From Phycicoccus elongatus Lp2 (GTDB lineage: Bacteria > Actinomycetota > Actinomycetes > Actinomycetales > Dermatophilaceae): a stretch of DNA of 42,115 nucleotides. Position numbers and translations under genes: made by a program. The DNA lies in the NCBI RefSeq assembly GCF_000367525.1, contig NZ_HF570956.1, forward strand, positions 2,096,972 through 2,139,086, in the 5' to 3' direction. The notes beneath the pieces are model-generated. The model was not told the origin of the DNA and searched no databases. It saw only the letters and a program-made list of their open reading frames with translations. Shown piece by piece: positions 1-7,527 of this stretch. The number at the start of each line of letters is the position of its first letter. Position 1 is the stretch's first letter.

Positions 1-318
1 CTCGCGGAGCGCGCCCTCCTCGGGGACGCCCCCGCGCGCAGCGCGCTGGTCAGCCGGGTGCACCGGACACTGCAGCAGTCACCGCACCTCTGGGAGACCG
101 CAGCCGCCTATCTCGAAGGTGGTCAGGGAGTCGAGGGCACGGCTCGTGCCCTCTTCGTCCACGCCAACACGGTGCGTTACCGGCTCGGGGCGATCACCCG
201 CGAGACGGGCCTGGATCTGGCCGACCCCCACGATGCCCTGACTGCTCGTCTCTCCCTGCTCTGGGGTCGCTTGGACGACGCCCGGAAGTCGCCCGGCCAG
301 GCCGTGGGGCGACCCTGA
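1..318 (+). CDS. PucR-type transcriptional regulator, C-terminal part (FasR-like)
   Basis: The frame is open from the first base, so only the C-terminal ~105 residues are present. They carry the helix-turn-helix typical of PucR-family regulators: a stretch reading TARALFVHANTVRYRLGAI, followed by a short C-terminal helix. In actinobacteria a PucR-like protein of this kind (FasR in Streptomyces and mycobacteria) sits directly upstream of fabD and activates the fatty-acid synthase operon. The position 92 bp upstream of fabD on the same strand supports that role here. The identification as FasR rests on position plus the HTH type; the N-terminal sensing part lies outside the window. Confidence 0.8.
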   Translation, partial: LAERALLGDAPARSALVSRVHRTLQQSPHLWETAAAYLEGGQGVEGTARALFVHANTVRYRLGAITRETGLDLADPHDALTARLSLLWGRLDDARKSPGQAVGRP

Positions 319-322
319 TCAT

Positions 323-339
323 TTGTGGGATTCCCACAA
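323..339. promoter_or_regulatory. Perfect inverted repeat upstream of fabD, candidate operator
   Basis: TTGTGGG-ATT-CCCACAA is a perfect 7-bp inverted repeat with a 3-bp spacer. It lies just after the stop codon of the FasR-like gene and about 70 bp before fabD. It could be the binding site of the upstream regulator or a small terminator hairpin. No T-run follows it, which favours an operator. Confidence 0.4.
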
Positions 340-410
340 GAGCGGTGCGCTGAAGTCTGTGTGCGTCCGGCGCGACACAAGCCCCTCGGATGCGCCACTC
401 TGGAGGGGTG

Positions 411-1340
411 TTGGCGATCGTGTGCCCCGGACAGGGCTCCCAGACCCCAGGCTTCCTCGCCCCGTGGCTGGAGGTGCCCGGCCTGCGCGACTTGCTGGGC
501 GCGCTCTCCGAGGCGGCCTCGACCGATCTCATCACGCACGGCACGACCAGCGACGAGGACACCATCAAGGACACGGCCGTCGCCCAGCCGCTGATCGTGG
601 GCGCCGGCATCGCCGCCACCATGGCCCTGTTCGGTCAGGGCGAGGACGCCGGCCGCCTCGGCGGGGCCGGGGCGATCTCCGGACACTCGGTCGGTGAGAT
701 CACCGCAGCGGCTGCTGCCGGCGTGCTCTCGGCCCAGGACGCGATGACCTTCGTCGCGCTGCGCGGTCGCGGTATGGCCCAAGCGAGCGCGGCGACACCG
801 ACCGGCATGAGCGCCGTCCTGGGTGGTGACCCGGTCGAGGTGCTCGCGGCCATCGCCGCCGCCGGCCTGACCCCGGCCAACAACAACGGCGCCGGCCAGA
901 TCGTGGCCGCCGGGACTCTCGACCAGATTCAGGTCCTCGTCGACGCCCCGCCGACCAAGGCCCGGGTCATCCCCCTCAAGGTGGCCGGCGCCTTCCACAC
1001 CGAGCACATGGCCCCGGCCGTCGCGGACCTGGCCGCCGCGGCCACCCGTCTGGCGACCCACCGCGCCAACGTGCCGGTCGTCTCCAACCGAGACGGTGCC
1101 GTCGTCGACGATGGCGCCGAGGTGCTCTCCCGCCTCGTCTCGCAGGTGAGCAACCCCGTCCGCTGGGACCTGTGCATGGAACGCCTGGCCGAACTCGGCG
1201 TCACCGGCCTGATCGAACTGCCGCCGTCGGGCACCCTTGTCGGGCTCGCCAAGCGCGGACTCAAGGGCGTCCAGACCCTGGCCGTCAAGACCCCGGACGA
1301 CCTCGAGGCCGCCCGCACGATGATCGAGGAGCACGCATGA
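411..1340 (+). CDS. fabD: Malonyl-CoA:ACP transacylase FabD
   Basis: FabD transfers malonate from CoA to acyl carrier protein, supplying the extender unit for type II fatty-acid synthesis. The N-terminus has the family GQGSQ motif. GHSVGE contains the nucleophilic serine (about S93), and GAFHTEHM carries the partner histidine. The length of about 309 residues is normal. A TTG at 411 is chosen because GGAGGGG lies at 402-408; a GTG at 408 and an ATG at 390 are in frame, but the spacing is too short or there is no ribosome binding site. The stop overlaps the fabH start (ATGA), so the two are translationally coupled. It is the first gene of fabD-fabH-acpP-fabF. Confidence 0.95.
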   Translation: MAIVCPGQGSQTPGFLAPWLEVPGLRDLLGALSEAASTDLITHGTTSDEDTIKDTAVAQPLIVGAGIAATMALFGQGEDAGRLGGAGAISGHSVGEITAAAAAGVLSAQDAMTFVALRGRGMAQASAATPTGMSAVLGGDPVEVLAAIAAAGLTPANNNGAGQIVAAGTLDQIQVLVDAPPTKARVIPLKVAGAFHTEHMAPAVADLAAAATRLATHRANVPVVSNRDGAVVDDGAEVLSRLVSQVSNPVRWDLCMERLAELGVTGLIELPPSGTLVGLAKRGLKGVQTLAVKTPDDLEAARTMIEEHA

Positions 1341-2356
1341 GCGTCGAGTCCAAGGGCTTTGCCGGCGCACTGAGTGGCGGCGCACCGGTCCGTCACTCGA
1401 GGATCAGTGGGATCGGTGGCTATCGCCCGAAGCGGGTCGTCCCCAACGCCGAGATCGTCGACCTGATCGACTCCTCCGATGAGTGGATCCGCGAGCGCTC
1501 GGGCATCATCGAGCGTCGCTTCGCCGGTCCCGACGAGGGCATCATCGAGATGACCGAGTGGGCTGCGCAGCCCGCCCTGGAGATGGCGGGCATCGAGGGC
1601 AAGGACCTCGACGCGGTCATCATGGCCACGGTCACCTGGCCCTACCAGACACCGGCGGCCGCACCACTGCTCGCCGAGCGGCTCGGCAGCAAGGGTGCGG
1701 CCTTCGACATCTCCGCCGCCTGCGCCGGCTATTGCCATGGCATCGCGCTGGCCTCCGACATGGTGCGCACGAGCCAGGCCGACAACGTCCTGGTCCTGGG
1801 CGTCGAGCGGCTCTCCGACTTCACCGACCCCAAGGATCGCGGCACCGCCTTCATCTTCGGCGATGGAGCCGGCGCGGCCGTGGTGAGCGCCTCGGACTCC
1901 CCCGGCATCGGCCCGACCGTCTGGGGATCCGACGGTGCCCAGTGGGACGCGATCTCGCAGCGCGAGAGCTGGATCGACGTGCACGCCAAGGACCTCGGCT
2001 GGCCGACGATCGGCATGGCCGGGCAGACGGTCTTCCGGTGGGCGGTCTGGGGGATGGCCCCGGTGGCGCAGCGCGCGCTCGACGCCGCGGGCATCACGGC
2101 CGATCAACTCGATGCCTTCATCCCCCACCAGGCCAACGTCCGGATCATCGACGCGATGATCAAGCAGCTCAAGTTGCCGCCGGACATCCCGGTCGCTCGG
2201 GACATCGCCTACACCGGCAACACCTCCGCCGCCTCGATTCCGTTGGCGATGGAGCGGATGGTGCGCCACGGGGAGATCCCACGCGGCGGCCTCGCCCTCC
2301 AGATCGGCTTCGGGGCCGGCCTCGCGTATGCCGCGCAGGTCGTCGTCATCCCCTGA
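1337..2356 (+). CDS. fabH: 3-oxoacyl-ACP synthase III FabH
   Basis: FabH starts each fatty-acid chain by condensing an acyl-CoA primer with malonyl-ACP. The 339-residue protein shows the full catalytic triad: Cys129 in SAACAGYCHG, His264 in HQANVRI and Asn295 in GNTSAAS. The N-terminus is about 20 residues longer than in E. coli FabH. The start overlaps the fabD stop by 4 bp. In actinomycetes FabH usually takes branched primers; the primer pocket cannot be judged from this reading. Near the 3' end, the Ala-Tyr-Ala-Ala codons contain one copy of the recurrent word GTATGCCG (2326-2333). Confidence 0.96.
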   Translation: MSVESKGFAGALSGGAPVRHSRISGIGGYRPKRVVPNAEIVDLIDSSDEWIRERSGIIERRFAGPDEGIIEMTEWAAQPALEMAGIEGKDLDAVIMATVTWPYQTPAAAPLLAERLGSKGAAFDISAACAGYCHGIALASDMVRTSQADNVLVLGVERLSDFTDPKDRGTAFIFGDGAGAAVVSASDSPGIGPTVWGSDGAQWDAISQRESWIDVHAKDLGWPTIGMAGQTVFRWAVWGMAPVAQRALDAAGITADQLDAFIPHQANVRIIDAMIKQLKLPPDIPVARDIAYTGNTSAASIPLAMERMVRHGEIPRGGLALQIGFGAGLAYAAQVVVIP

Positions 2357-2433
2357 CCCCAGAGTTCCCGCGCGGCCGGCGGGTCACCAAAGGCCAACCG
2401 CAACAGTCGAATTCACACGAAGGAGTAAGGCAC

Positions 2434-2682
2434 ATGGCAGCAAGCGAGCAGGAGATCCTCGAGGGTCTTGCCGAGATTGTCAACGAGGAGACCGGCCTGG
2501 ACCAGGGCGACGTCCAGTTGGACAAGTCCTTCACCGAGGACCTCGACATCGACTCCCTCTCGATGATGACGATTGTCGTCAACGCCGAGGAGAAGTTCGG
2601 CGTCCGCATCCCCGACGAAGAGGTCAAGAACCTCAAGACCGTCGGTGACGCCGTCTCCTTCATCCAGAAGTCCCAGGGCTGA
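2434..2682 (+). CDS. acpP: Acyl carrier protein AcpP
   Basis: An 82-residue acidic protein with the phosphopantetheine attachment motif DIDSLS; Ser41 is the predicted modified residue. It holds growing acyl chains as thioesters for the Fab enzymes. AGGAG at 2421-2425 precedes the ATG. The gene lies 77 bp after fabH and 160 bp before fabF. A long hairpin lies just downstream, which may let acpP be transcribed or stabilised at a higher level than fabF, as is common for acyl carrier proteins. Confidence 0.97.
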   Translation: MAASEQEILEGLAEIVNEETGLDQGDVQLDKSFTEDLDIDSLSMMTIVVNAEEKFGVRIPDEEVKNLKTVGDAVSFIQKSQG

Positions 2683-2702
2683 CACCGCACCGCCCGCTCT
2701 CG

Positions 2703-2752
2703 CGCTACGGCGCAGTAAGTGTCGCGATCGCCGCACTTACTGCGCCGTAGCG
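2703..2752. repeat. Long hairpin with GCGATCGC loop (copy 1 of a REP-like element)
   Basis: A perfect 19-bp inverted repeat (arms 2703-2721 and 2734-2752) encloses a 12-nt loop containing the palindrome GCGATCGC. The arm reads CGCTACGGCGCAGTAAGTG. A second element of the same design lies at 28473-28520. Between acpP and fabF it could act as an mRNA-stabilising or attenuating hairpin; no U-tract follows. Confidence 0.75.
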
Positions 2753-2842
2753 AGCACCACGCACGGCACGCTGGACACCAGGCCCGGCACCACGGCATAC
2801 GACTGACCACGCCGCACCCCACGGCAGACGAAACGAGAACCC

Positions 2843-4087
2843 ATGAGCAGCGCACGTCGCGTCGTCATCACCGGCCTCGGAGCCACGACCCCCTTGGGCG
2901 GCTCTTTCGCCGACACCTGGGACGGCCTGTTGGCCGGGCGGTCAGGGATGCGGACGATGGACTTTCCGTGGGTCGAAGAGTTCGAGATGCCGGCGAAGTT
3001 CGCCGCCCTGCTGCACACCTCCCCCGAGGAGGTTCTCTCCAAGGTCGAGTGCCGACGGATGGACCCGTCGACGCAATATGCGATGGTCGCCGCCAAGGAC
3101 GCCTGGGCCGACGCCGGCGCCCCCGATGTCGATCCGATCCGCTTCGGGGTCGCGATCGGCACCGGCATGGGCGGTCTGCACACGCTGCTCGGGCAGTGGG
3201 ACATCCTGCGTGAGAAGGGCGTTCGCCGGGTCTTCCCGCTCGCCGTCCCCATGCTCATGCCCAACTCCCCCTCCGGCACCGTGTCGCTCAACTTCGGCGC
3301 GCGCGCCGGGGCCCACACGACCGTTTCCGCCTGCGCCTCGGGTGCGGAGTCGATGGGCACGGCCTACGAGATGATCCGCGCGGGGCGCGCCGACATCGCG
3401 ATCGCGGGGGGCACCGAGGCCGCCATCCACCCGATCTGTTTCGCCGGCTTCTGCCAGATGCAGGCCCTCTCGACCCGCAACGACGACCCCACACATGCCT
3501 CGCGCCCCTATGACACCGGCCGCGACGGCTTCGTCATGGGCGAGGGCGCCGGTGTCCTCGTGCTGGAGTCCGAGGAGCACGCCAAGGCCCGTGGTGCCCG
3601 GATCTACGCCGAGTTCGCTGGCATCGGCATGAGCGCTGATGCCCACCACATCACCGCGCCGGAGCCCGAGGGTGCAGGGGCCTCTCGGGCGATGGTCGAG
3701 GCGGTGGAACGGGCTGGCCTGACCCCCGCCGACATCATCCACGTCAACGCGCACGCCACCTCGACCCCGGTCGGTGACGTTGCCGAGGCGAACGCGATCC
3801 GGCGCGCCTTTGGTGACGCGGCCGACGGCATGGCTGTCTCCGGCACGAAGTCCATGACCGGTCACCTGCTCGGCGCGGCCGGCGCCCTGGAAGGCGTCAT
3901 CACCGCCAAGTCGATCGCCGAGCGCATCGCCCCGCCCACGATCAACATCGTCGACTTCGACCCCGCCATCAGCCTCGACGTCGTGCGGGACACCCCGCGT
4001 GACCTGCCCGCCGGTGACATCGCCGCGCTGAACAACAGCTTCGGCTTCGGCGGCCACAACGTGGCCCTGGTGATCAAGAGTTACTGA
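2843..4087 (+). CDS. fabF: 3-oxoacyl-ACP synthase II FabF (KAS II)
   Basis: FabF elongates acyl-ACP by decarboxylative condensation with malonyl-ACP. The 414-residue protein has the KAS I/II triad: Cys164 in VSACASGAES, His304 in VNAHATSTP and His341 in KSMTGHLLGAAGALEG. The glycine-rich end NNSFGFGGHN is also present. It is the last gene of the fab operon, followed 8 bp later by a strong hairpin. No clear Shine-Dalgarno is seen; CGAGAAC lies before the ATG. Confidence 0.96.
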   Translation: MSSARRVVITGLGATTPLGGSFADTWDGLLAGRSGMRTMDFPWVEEFEMPAKFAALLHTSPEEVLSKVECRRMDPSTQYAMVAAKDAWADAGAPDVDPIRFGVAIGTGMGGLHTLLGQWDILREKGVRRVFPLAVPMLMPNSPSGTVSLNFGARAGAHTTVSACASGAESMGTAYEMIRAGRADIAIAGGTEAAIHPICFAGFCQMQALSTRNDDPTHASRPYDTGRDGFVMGEGAGVLVLESEEHAKARGARIYAEFAGIGMSADAHHITAPEPEGAGASRAMVEAVERAGLTPADIIHVNAHATSTPVGDVAEANAIRRAFGDAADGMAVSGTKSMTGHLLGAAGALEGVITAKSIAERIAPPTINIVDFDPAISLDVVRDTPRDLPAGDIAALNNSFGFGGHNVALVIKSY

Positions 4088-4095
4088 CCCCGCGC

Positions 4096-4134
4096 GAACA
4101 CCCAACTTCTGCGTGACGCGGAAGTTGGGTGTTC
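4096..4134. terminator. Bidirectional hairpin terminator, fabF / DUF3145
   Basis: GAACACCCAACTTC-T-GCG, loop TGA, then CGC-G-GAAGTTGGGTGTTC. The 18-bp stem has one T-G wobble. It sits between two convergent genes and overlaps the last bases of the DUF3145 gene, so it can end transcription from both sides. Confidence 0.75.
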
Positions 4135-4636
4135 AGCCAACCTTGTGCAGCCAGCGCACCGGCGCGCCTTCGCCGGCGTGACGGAAGGGGTCCAACTCGG
4201 CGTCCCAGTCGCGGCCCAGGAGTTCGTCGACCATGTCGCCGAAGGCCTCGCCGGAGCCCTGTGCAAGTTTCATGACCTCGCGCAGGTGGTTCTCCCCGAT
4301 GAGCAGGTCGCCAGAGGCCGACATCGTCGCGTGGTGGACGCCCAGGTTGGGCGTGTGCTGCCAACGCGAGCCATCGTTGCCCGGGCTCGGGTCCTCGGTC
4401 ACCTCGTAACGCAGGTTGTCCCAGCCCCGGAAGGCCGATGTGATCCGCGCGCCTGTGCCCGCCGGTCCGTGCCAGGTGAACTCGGTACGCATGAGGCCGG
4501 GGGCGGCCGGTTGCTTGACCCACTCCACCTGGACTCGGTGACCGAGGGCAGCCTCGAGCGCCCACTGGATGTGGGGGCACAGCGCAGCAGGGGTCGAGTG
4601 GATGAACACCACTCCCCGGGTGTGCGGCGTCGACAT
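4133..4636 (-). CDS. DUF3145 family protein
   Basis: A 167-residue cytoplasmic protein matching the actinobacterial DUF3145 family in length and in sequence features. The N-terminus is GVVFIHSTPAALCPHIQWAL, and a conserved WQHTPNLGVHHATMSASGD segment lies in the middle. No function is established for the family. The ATG at 4636 is preceded by AAGGAGG on the reverse strand, which rejects a longer open frame reaching 4813. It converges on the fab operon; a gene of this family next to the fab cluster is a usual arrangement in actinobacteria. Confidence 0.88.
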   Translation of the reverse strand: MSTPHTRGVVFIHSTPAALCPHIQWALEAALGHRVQVEWVKQPAAPGLMRTEFTWHGPAGTGARITSAFRGWDNLRYEVTEDPSPGNDGSRWQHTPNLGVHHATMSASGDLLIGENHLREVMKLAQGSGEAFGDMVDELLGRDWDAELDPFRHAGEGAPVRWLHKVG

Positions 4637-4717
4637 CCTGGCCTCCTTCACGTGCAAGGGACGTCTTCCCCAACGCCAGTGCGCGTGATGGTGGGCGGTC
4701 TCGGTGCGGCCGCCGCG

Positions 4718-4740
4718 CGGCATACGGAGGGCGTATGCCG
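4718..4740. repeat. Inverted pair of the recurrent word GTATGCCG
   Basis: CGGCATACG-GAGGG-CGTATGCCG is a 9-bp perfect inverted repeat with a 5-nt loop, built from two opposed copies of the over-represented 8-mer. It lies in the 253-bp gap between DUF3145 and the tRNA gene, where I see no coding sequence. Confidence 0.7.
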
Positions 4741-4889
4741 TGTGCTTGCGTGTGTGGGCACGGAGGGGTGCCGTTGTGGCTTGACTCACGGGACGCACGC
4801 GTCCCGAGAGCACGATTGTGCCTCACGGGCCCCCTCCGCACCAGAGACCACGCCCGGGAGGCGCGAAAGGTAGGCTCACGGTGCTTCGC

Positions 4890-4966
4890 GGGGTGTTAGC
4901 TCAGTCGGTCAGAGCAGCGGACTCATAATCCGTCGGTCGTCGGTTCAAGCCCGACACACCCCACCA
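4890..4966 (+). tRNA. tRNA with CAT anticodon (Met, or Ile2)
   Basis: A full cloverleaf can be drawn. The acceptor GGGGTGT pairs with ACACCCC, the D stem is GCTC/GAGC, the anticodon loop is CTCATAA between GCGGA and TCCGT, and the T arm is GTCGG-TTCAAGC-CCGAC. The discriminator A and a genomically encoded CCA end at 4966. A CAT anticodon means elongator Met, or Ile2 if the C is converted to lysidine; this cannot be decided here. A -10-like TAGGCT (4871-4876) lies 13 bp upstream. The 3' part from the anticodon loop onward is duplicated at 11200-11242, marking this gene as an integration site. Confidence 0.95.
4922..4964 (+). repeat. Left attachment-site repeat (inside the tRNA)
   Basis: The 43 bp run from the anticodon loop (CTCATAATCC) through the T arm to the first C of CCA. 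They are identical to 11200-11242. This copy keeps the tRNA intact, so it corresponds to the tRNA-proximal attachment site. Confidence 0.9.
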
Positions 4967-4971
4967 GACGT

Positions 4972-5214
4972 TTCCGCAGGTCAGCGCTGCCACGGTGGTT
5001 CGGGGAGGTCGAAGAGGGCGATGCATCGGTTTTGCGGTTCCACACCGAGGTCTATGTGGCACCCGAGGTGGCCGAGAAACGAATCGCCGCCGCCGTCGCC
5101 GCGGGCGGGACCGTTGTCGATGACAGCGACGCGCCGTCGCTCACCGTGATCGCCGACCAGGACGGCAACAAGGGAGTCGGCTGCGTTGACGTGTCCGCTG
5201 CCACGAAGGCGTGA
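4972..5214 (+). pseudogene. 3' fragment of a VOC-fold / pterin-dehydratase-like gene
   Basis: The frame is open back to the tRNA boundary and reads WFGEVEEGDASVLRFHTEVY, then VAPEVAEKRIAAAVAAGGTV and a VIADQDGNKG end. This resembles the C-terminal VOC-like domain found on actinobacterial 4a-hydroxytetrahydrobiopterin dehydratase-type proteins. Only about 80 residues remain, and the 5' portion is cut off at the island's left end. A TTG at 5032 could in principle start a 60-residue product, but nothing suggests that it is functional. It is best read as the remnant of a gene broken when the island formed. Confidence 0.6.
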
Positions 5215-5316
5215 CCGCCAGGTCCGTCATGAGGCGCTGTTTGGGCCGTAGGCGGCTCGACGCCGAAATGACGCACGCACGGACCGCGGCAACTCCCGTA
5301 GAGGCTTCAGCCGATC

Positions 5317-5709
5317 TCAGTGGCTTCGGGAGACGACTCTGACCTCTGCCGTGTGGCCACTGGCTGCGAGCTTGGCGTCGCAGGTGTACAGCGGTACGCC
5401 CAGCGCCTCAGCCAGTGCGAGGTAGGACGCGTCGTAGGCGGTGAACTGGTGGCGGAGCTGCCATATTCGCTCAGCGAACGGCTCCAGGGCGTGGCGGGTG
5501 ATCGTGAACGCGAAGTGGTCATTGCGTGCCTGCTCGGCCACGGCCTGAGCCAGTTTGTGGCCGCGCTCGAGGCCGCGCAGCACGGAGATGACTTCGACGT
5601 CCAGTAGGTGAGGGGCGTCTAGGTCGCCGGATAGACCATTCAGGAGCTCAGGCTCGATGTCCCGACCGACCAGGCCCTCAACCATCGCCGAGGCATCGAT
5701 CACGATCAC
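5317..5709 (-). CDS. vapC: VapC-type PIN-domain ribonuclease toxin
   Basis: A 130-residue PIN domain. Acidic metal-binding residues are in place: Asp5 in MIVIDAS, Glu39 in LLDVEVISVLR, Asp93 in AYDASYLALAE and Asp111 in TCDAKLA. VapC toxins cleave RNA (tRNA or rRNA) when free of their antitoxin. The start overlaps the upstream antitoxin gene by 4 bp (ATGA), the normal vapBC layout. It lies near the left end of the tRNA island, where a toxin-antitoxin pair can stabilise the element. The target RNA cannot be predicted. Confidence 0.92.
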   Translation of the reverse strand: MIVIDASAMVEGLVGRDIEPELLNGLSGDLDAPHLLDVEVISVLRGLERGHKLAQAVAEQARNDHFAFTITRHALEPFAERIWQLRHQFTAYDASYLALAEALGVPLYTCDAKLAASGHTAEVRVVSRSH

Positions 5710-5933
5710 CGTCGGCCGGCCCGGACCGCCTCGAGGATCTCGTCGGCGGTGGGGCCGGCGGACCGGTCGCGCTCACGTAGTCGCGCCACGACCTGAGCGT
5801 TCGTCGGTCGGGTCGCGATCCTGGTCAACTCGGCGCCGACGTAGGCCGACAGGGACTTGCCCTCCGCCGCGGCCCGCTCCTTGAGGGTTTCGGCGACATC
5901 CTCCGAGACGTCCCGGATATATAAGGTGGTCAT
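5706..5933 (-). CDS. vapB: VapB/FitA-type ribbon-helix-helix antitoxin
   Basis: A 75-residue protein. The N-terminal MTTLYIRDVSEDVAETLKER, followed by a KSLSAYV turn, is the ribbon-helix-helix DNA-binding fold of FitA/VapB antitoxins. The C-terminal half (PTADEILEAV) is the likely toxin-binding tail. It should neutralise the PIN toxin encoded directly downstream and, with it, repress their shared promoter. A 17-bp near-palindrome 8 bp before the start codon fits such autoregulation. Confidence 0.9.
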   Translation of the reverse strand: MTTLYIRDVSEDVAETLKERAAAEGKSLSAYVGAELTRIATRPTNAQVVARLRERDRSAGPTADEILEAVRAGRR

Positions 5934-5941
5934 GAATCCAT

Positions 5942-5958
5942 GCTAGCACTGTGCAAGC
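5942..5958. promoter_or_regulatory. Candidate vapBC operator / promoter
   Basis: GCTAGCAC-T-GTGCAAGC is an inverted repeat with 7 of 8 positions matching around one central base. It overlaps a possible -10 (TAGCAT on the reverse strand), with TTTAAA 17 bp further upstream. The location immediately before vapB fits autorepression by the toxin-antitoxin complex. Confidence 0.5.
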
Positions 5959-6021
5959 GAAGTTTAAATGCGCCAAATGAGTGCGAATGTCAACCTCATT
6001 CAGTCGTGTGGGTCAGGACGC

Positions 6022-6606
6022 CTAGGTGTCCACGAGCCGTGACAGACGTGGTCCGCGAAGATGGGTCGCGAAAATCAGCGCGCTGGACACGGTGAGGACC
6101 GCGACCACCGTCGCCACCAAGGCACCCCAGGGAAGCACGCCGGCGAGGATGGCGGCGACCTCGACGGCACCGCTACCCGGGAGCACCGCCGCTGCGACAG
6201 TATCGGCCCACCGGTCGCCGTAGGCGTGCAGCCACCCTGCGGCGCCGAAGCCGGACCCTAGGACCAGCGTGGCCGCCAGCCACCACGGCGACTCGTGCTC
6301 CAGCATCGGGCGGACTGCGTCATGCCCCGAGACCACCCACTTGAACGCCGTGTTCGCGGCCAGTCCCGTGGCGACGAACCCGCACCCGGGAACATCACCG
6401 AGCACCCACGACGAGGCGACCATCCCGCGGAAGAACGCACCAGCCAGCCATGGGTAGGCAAGCTGGGACAGGTACTCCCATGGATGGGGCAGGTAGCCGA
6501 GCACCTCGGCCAAGACCCCTAGAAGCACCGCGGCCCCACCAGCCAGGATCAACGGCCCGACCTTGAAGCGGCGGTGCCAACCTTTCGAGGGGGCGCGCAC
6601 AGTCAT
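6022..6606 (-). CDS. Unknown multi-pass membrane protein
   Basis: 194 residues. A basic N-terminus (RAPSKGWHRRFKVG) is followed by about five hydrophobic stretches, for example LILAGGAAVLLGVLAEVLGY, LAATLVLGSGFGAAGWL and a last one ALVATVVAVLTVSSALIFA. I do not recognise it firmly. The pattern is loosely like DUF6518-type actinobacterial membrane proteins (the LAYPWLAGAFFRG segment), but this is a weak guess. It stands alone inside the tRNA island; the 285-bp gap upstream of it shows no gene. Confidence 0.65.
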   Translation of the reverse strand: MTVRAPSKGWHRRFKVGPLILAGGAAVLLGVLAEVLGYLPHPWEYLSQLAYPWLAGAFFRGMVASSWVLGDVPGCGFVATGLAANTAFKWVVSGHDAVRPMLEHESPWWLAATLVLGSGFGAAGWLHAYGDRWADTVAAAVLPGSGAVEVAAILAGVLPWGALVATVVAVLTVSSALIFATHLRGPRLSRLVDT

Positions 6607-6891
6607 CTCGCTGCACGACGCTAGTGACCTTCTGTGCGCCCGTCTTGCCCTTTCGAGTCACGCCAACCGCGGCAGAAGAGGGTGCCGGATCGCTAACTGT
6701 CGAGCGCGGCGAAGCTCCATGAGTTGAGCTTGTCGTCCGCACTCTGCTCCTTGTCACCTTTGTCGGTGCAGAACCCGCCACGTCCGTCGACTTGGAGCCC
6801 CGGCTCCTTTCACGGGACTGGATCGCGCGCCGGTTCGGGGGTCAAGGACCGCCCGGATGGTCGATGGGTCCTTCCCGCGCCGGTCGTTGGG

Positions 6892-7527
6892 TCAGTGCGC
6901 CTCGAGGTAGCGCAGCACGGCCAGGACGCGGCGGTTGGTCCCTTCGTCGGAGAGACCGAGCTTGGTGAACACGGAGCGGATGTGAGCCTCGACGGTCCGC
7001 TCGGAGACGACGAGCTTCTGGGCGATGGCTGTGTTCGACAGGCCCTCGGCGACCTGGCCGAGGACGTCGAGCTCACGCTCGGTCAGGTCATCAAGGGCCG
7101 ACCCTGCCCGGGTGAGCACGAGGGCCTGCACCACCGCCGGGTCCAGCGCACTGCCCCCGGTCGCAACGCGCTCTGCGGCGGCTGTGAAGTCGGCCAGGTT
7201 GAGCACGCGGTCTTTGAGCAGGTAGCCGAAGCCGGGTGTCCCAACGAGCGGCAGTACGTGGTGCAGCTCGATGTGCGAGCTGAGGAGCAGGAGCCCGAGT
7301 CCGGGGTGGCGCGCGCGGAGTGCGGCGGCCGACTTGGCGCCGTCAGACTCCATCGCGGGCGGCATCCGCACGTCGATGACGGCCAGATCTGGCTGGTTCC
7401 GTTCGACCGCCTCCTGCAGCGCGGTGGCGTCGCCGACGGCGTCGAGCACCTCGTGGCCCTTCTCGACAAGCAGGCGCACGAGCCCCTCTCGGAACAGCAC
7501 CGAGTCGTCTGCCACCACGACGCGCAC
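6892..7527 (-). CDS. NarL/LuxR-family response regulator
   Basis: 211 residues. The receiver domain (about 1-120) has the acidic pair Asp7/Asp8, the phospho-acceptor Asp52 in VIDVRMPP and the conserved Lys in GYLLKDRV. The C-terminal LuxR helix-turn-helix has LTERELDVLGQVAEGLSN and IAQKLVVSERTVEAHIRSVF. It follows directly after the kinase gene with no gap, so the two form one operon. Its targets are unknown; the divergent small membrane protein gene at 9543 is a natural candidate. Confidence 0.93.
   Translation of the reverse strand: MRVVVADDSVLFREGLVRLLVEKGHEVLDAVGDATALQEAVERNQPDLAVIDVRMPPAMESDGAKSAAALRARHPGLGLLLLSSHIELHHVLPLVGTPGFGYLLKDRVLNLADFTAAAERVATGGSALDPAVVQALVLTRAGSALDDLTERELDVLGQVAEGLSNTAIAQKLVVSERTVEAHIRSVFTKLGLSDEGTNRRVLAVLRYLEAH

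Noticed and set aside
177-1385. Long open frame opposite fabD (402 codons)
   Set aside because: It is a GC-rich shadow of fabD; no family features, Arg/Gly-rich composition, and FabD motifs prove the other strand.
929-4105. Long reverse-strand frames opposite fabH and fabF
   Set aside because: Shadow frames of high-GC genes with no recognisable motifs.
6844-6873. AAGGACC/GGTCCTT inverted repeat as terminator of the response regulator gene
   Set aside because: A 7-bp stem with a 16-nt loop and no T-run is too weak to call.
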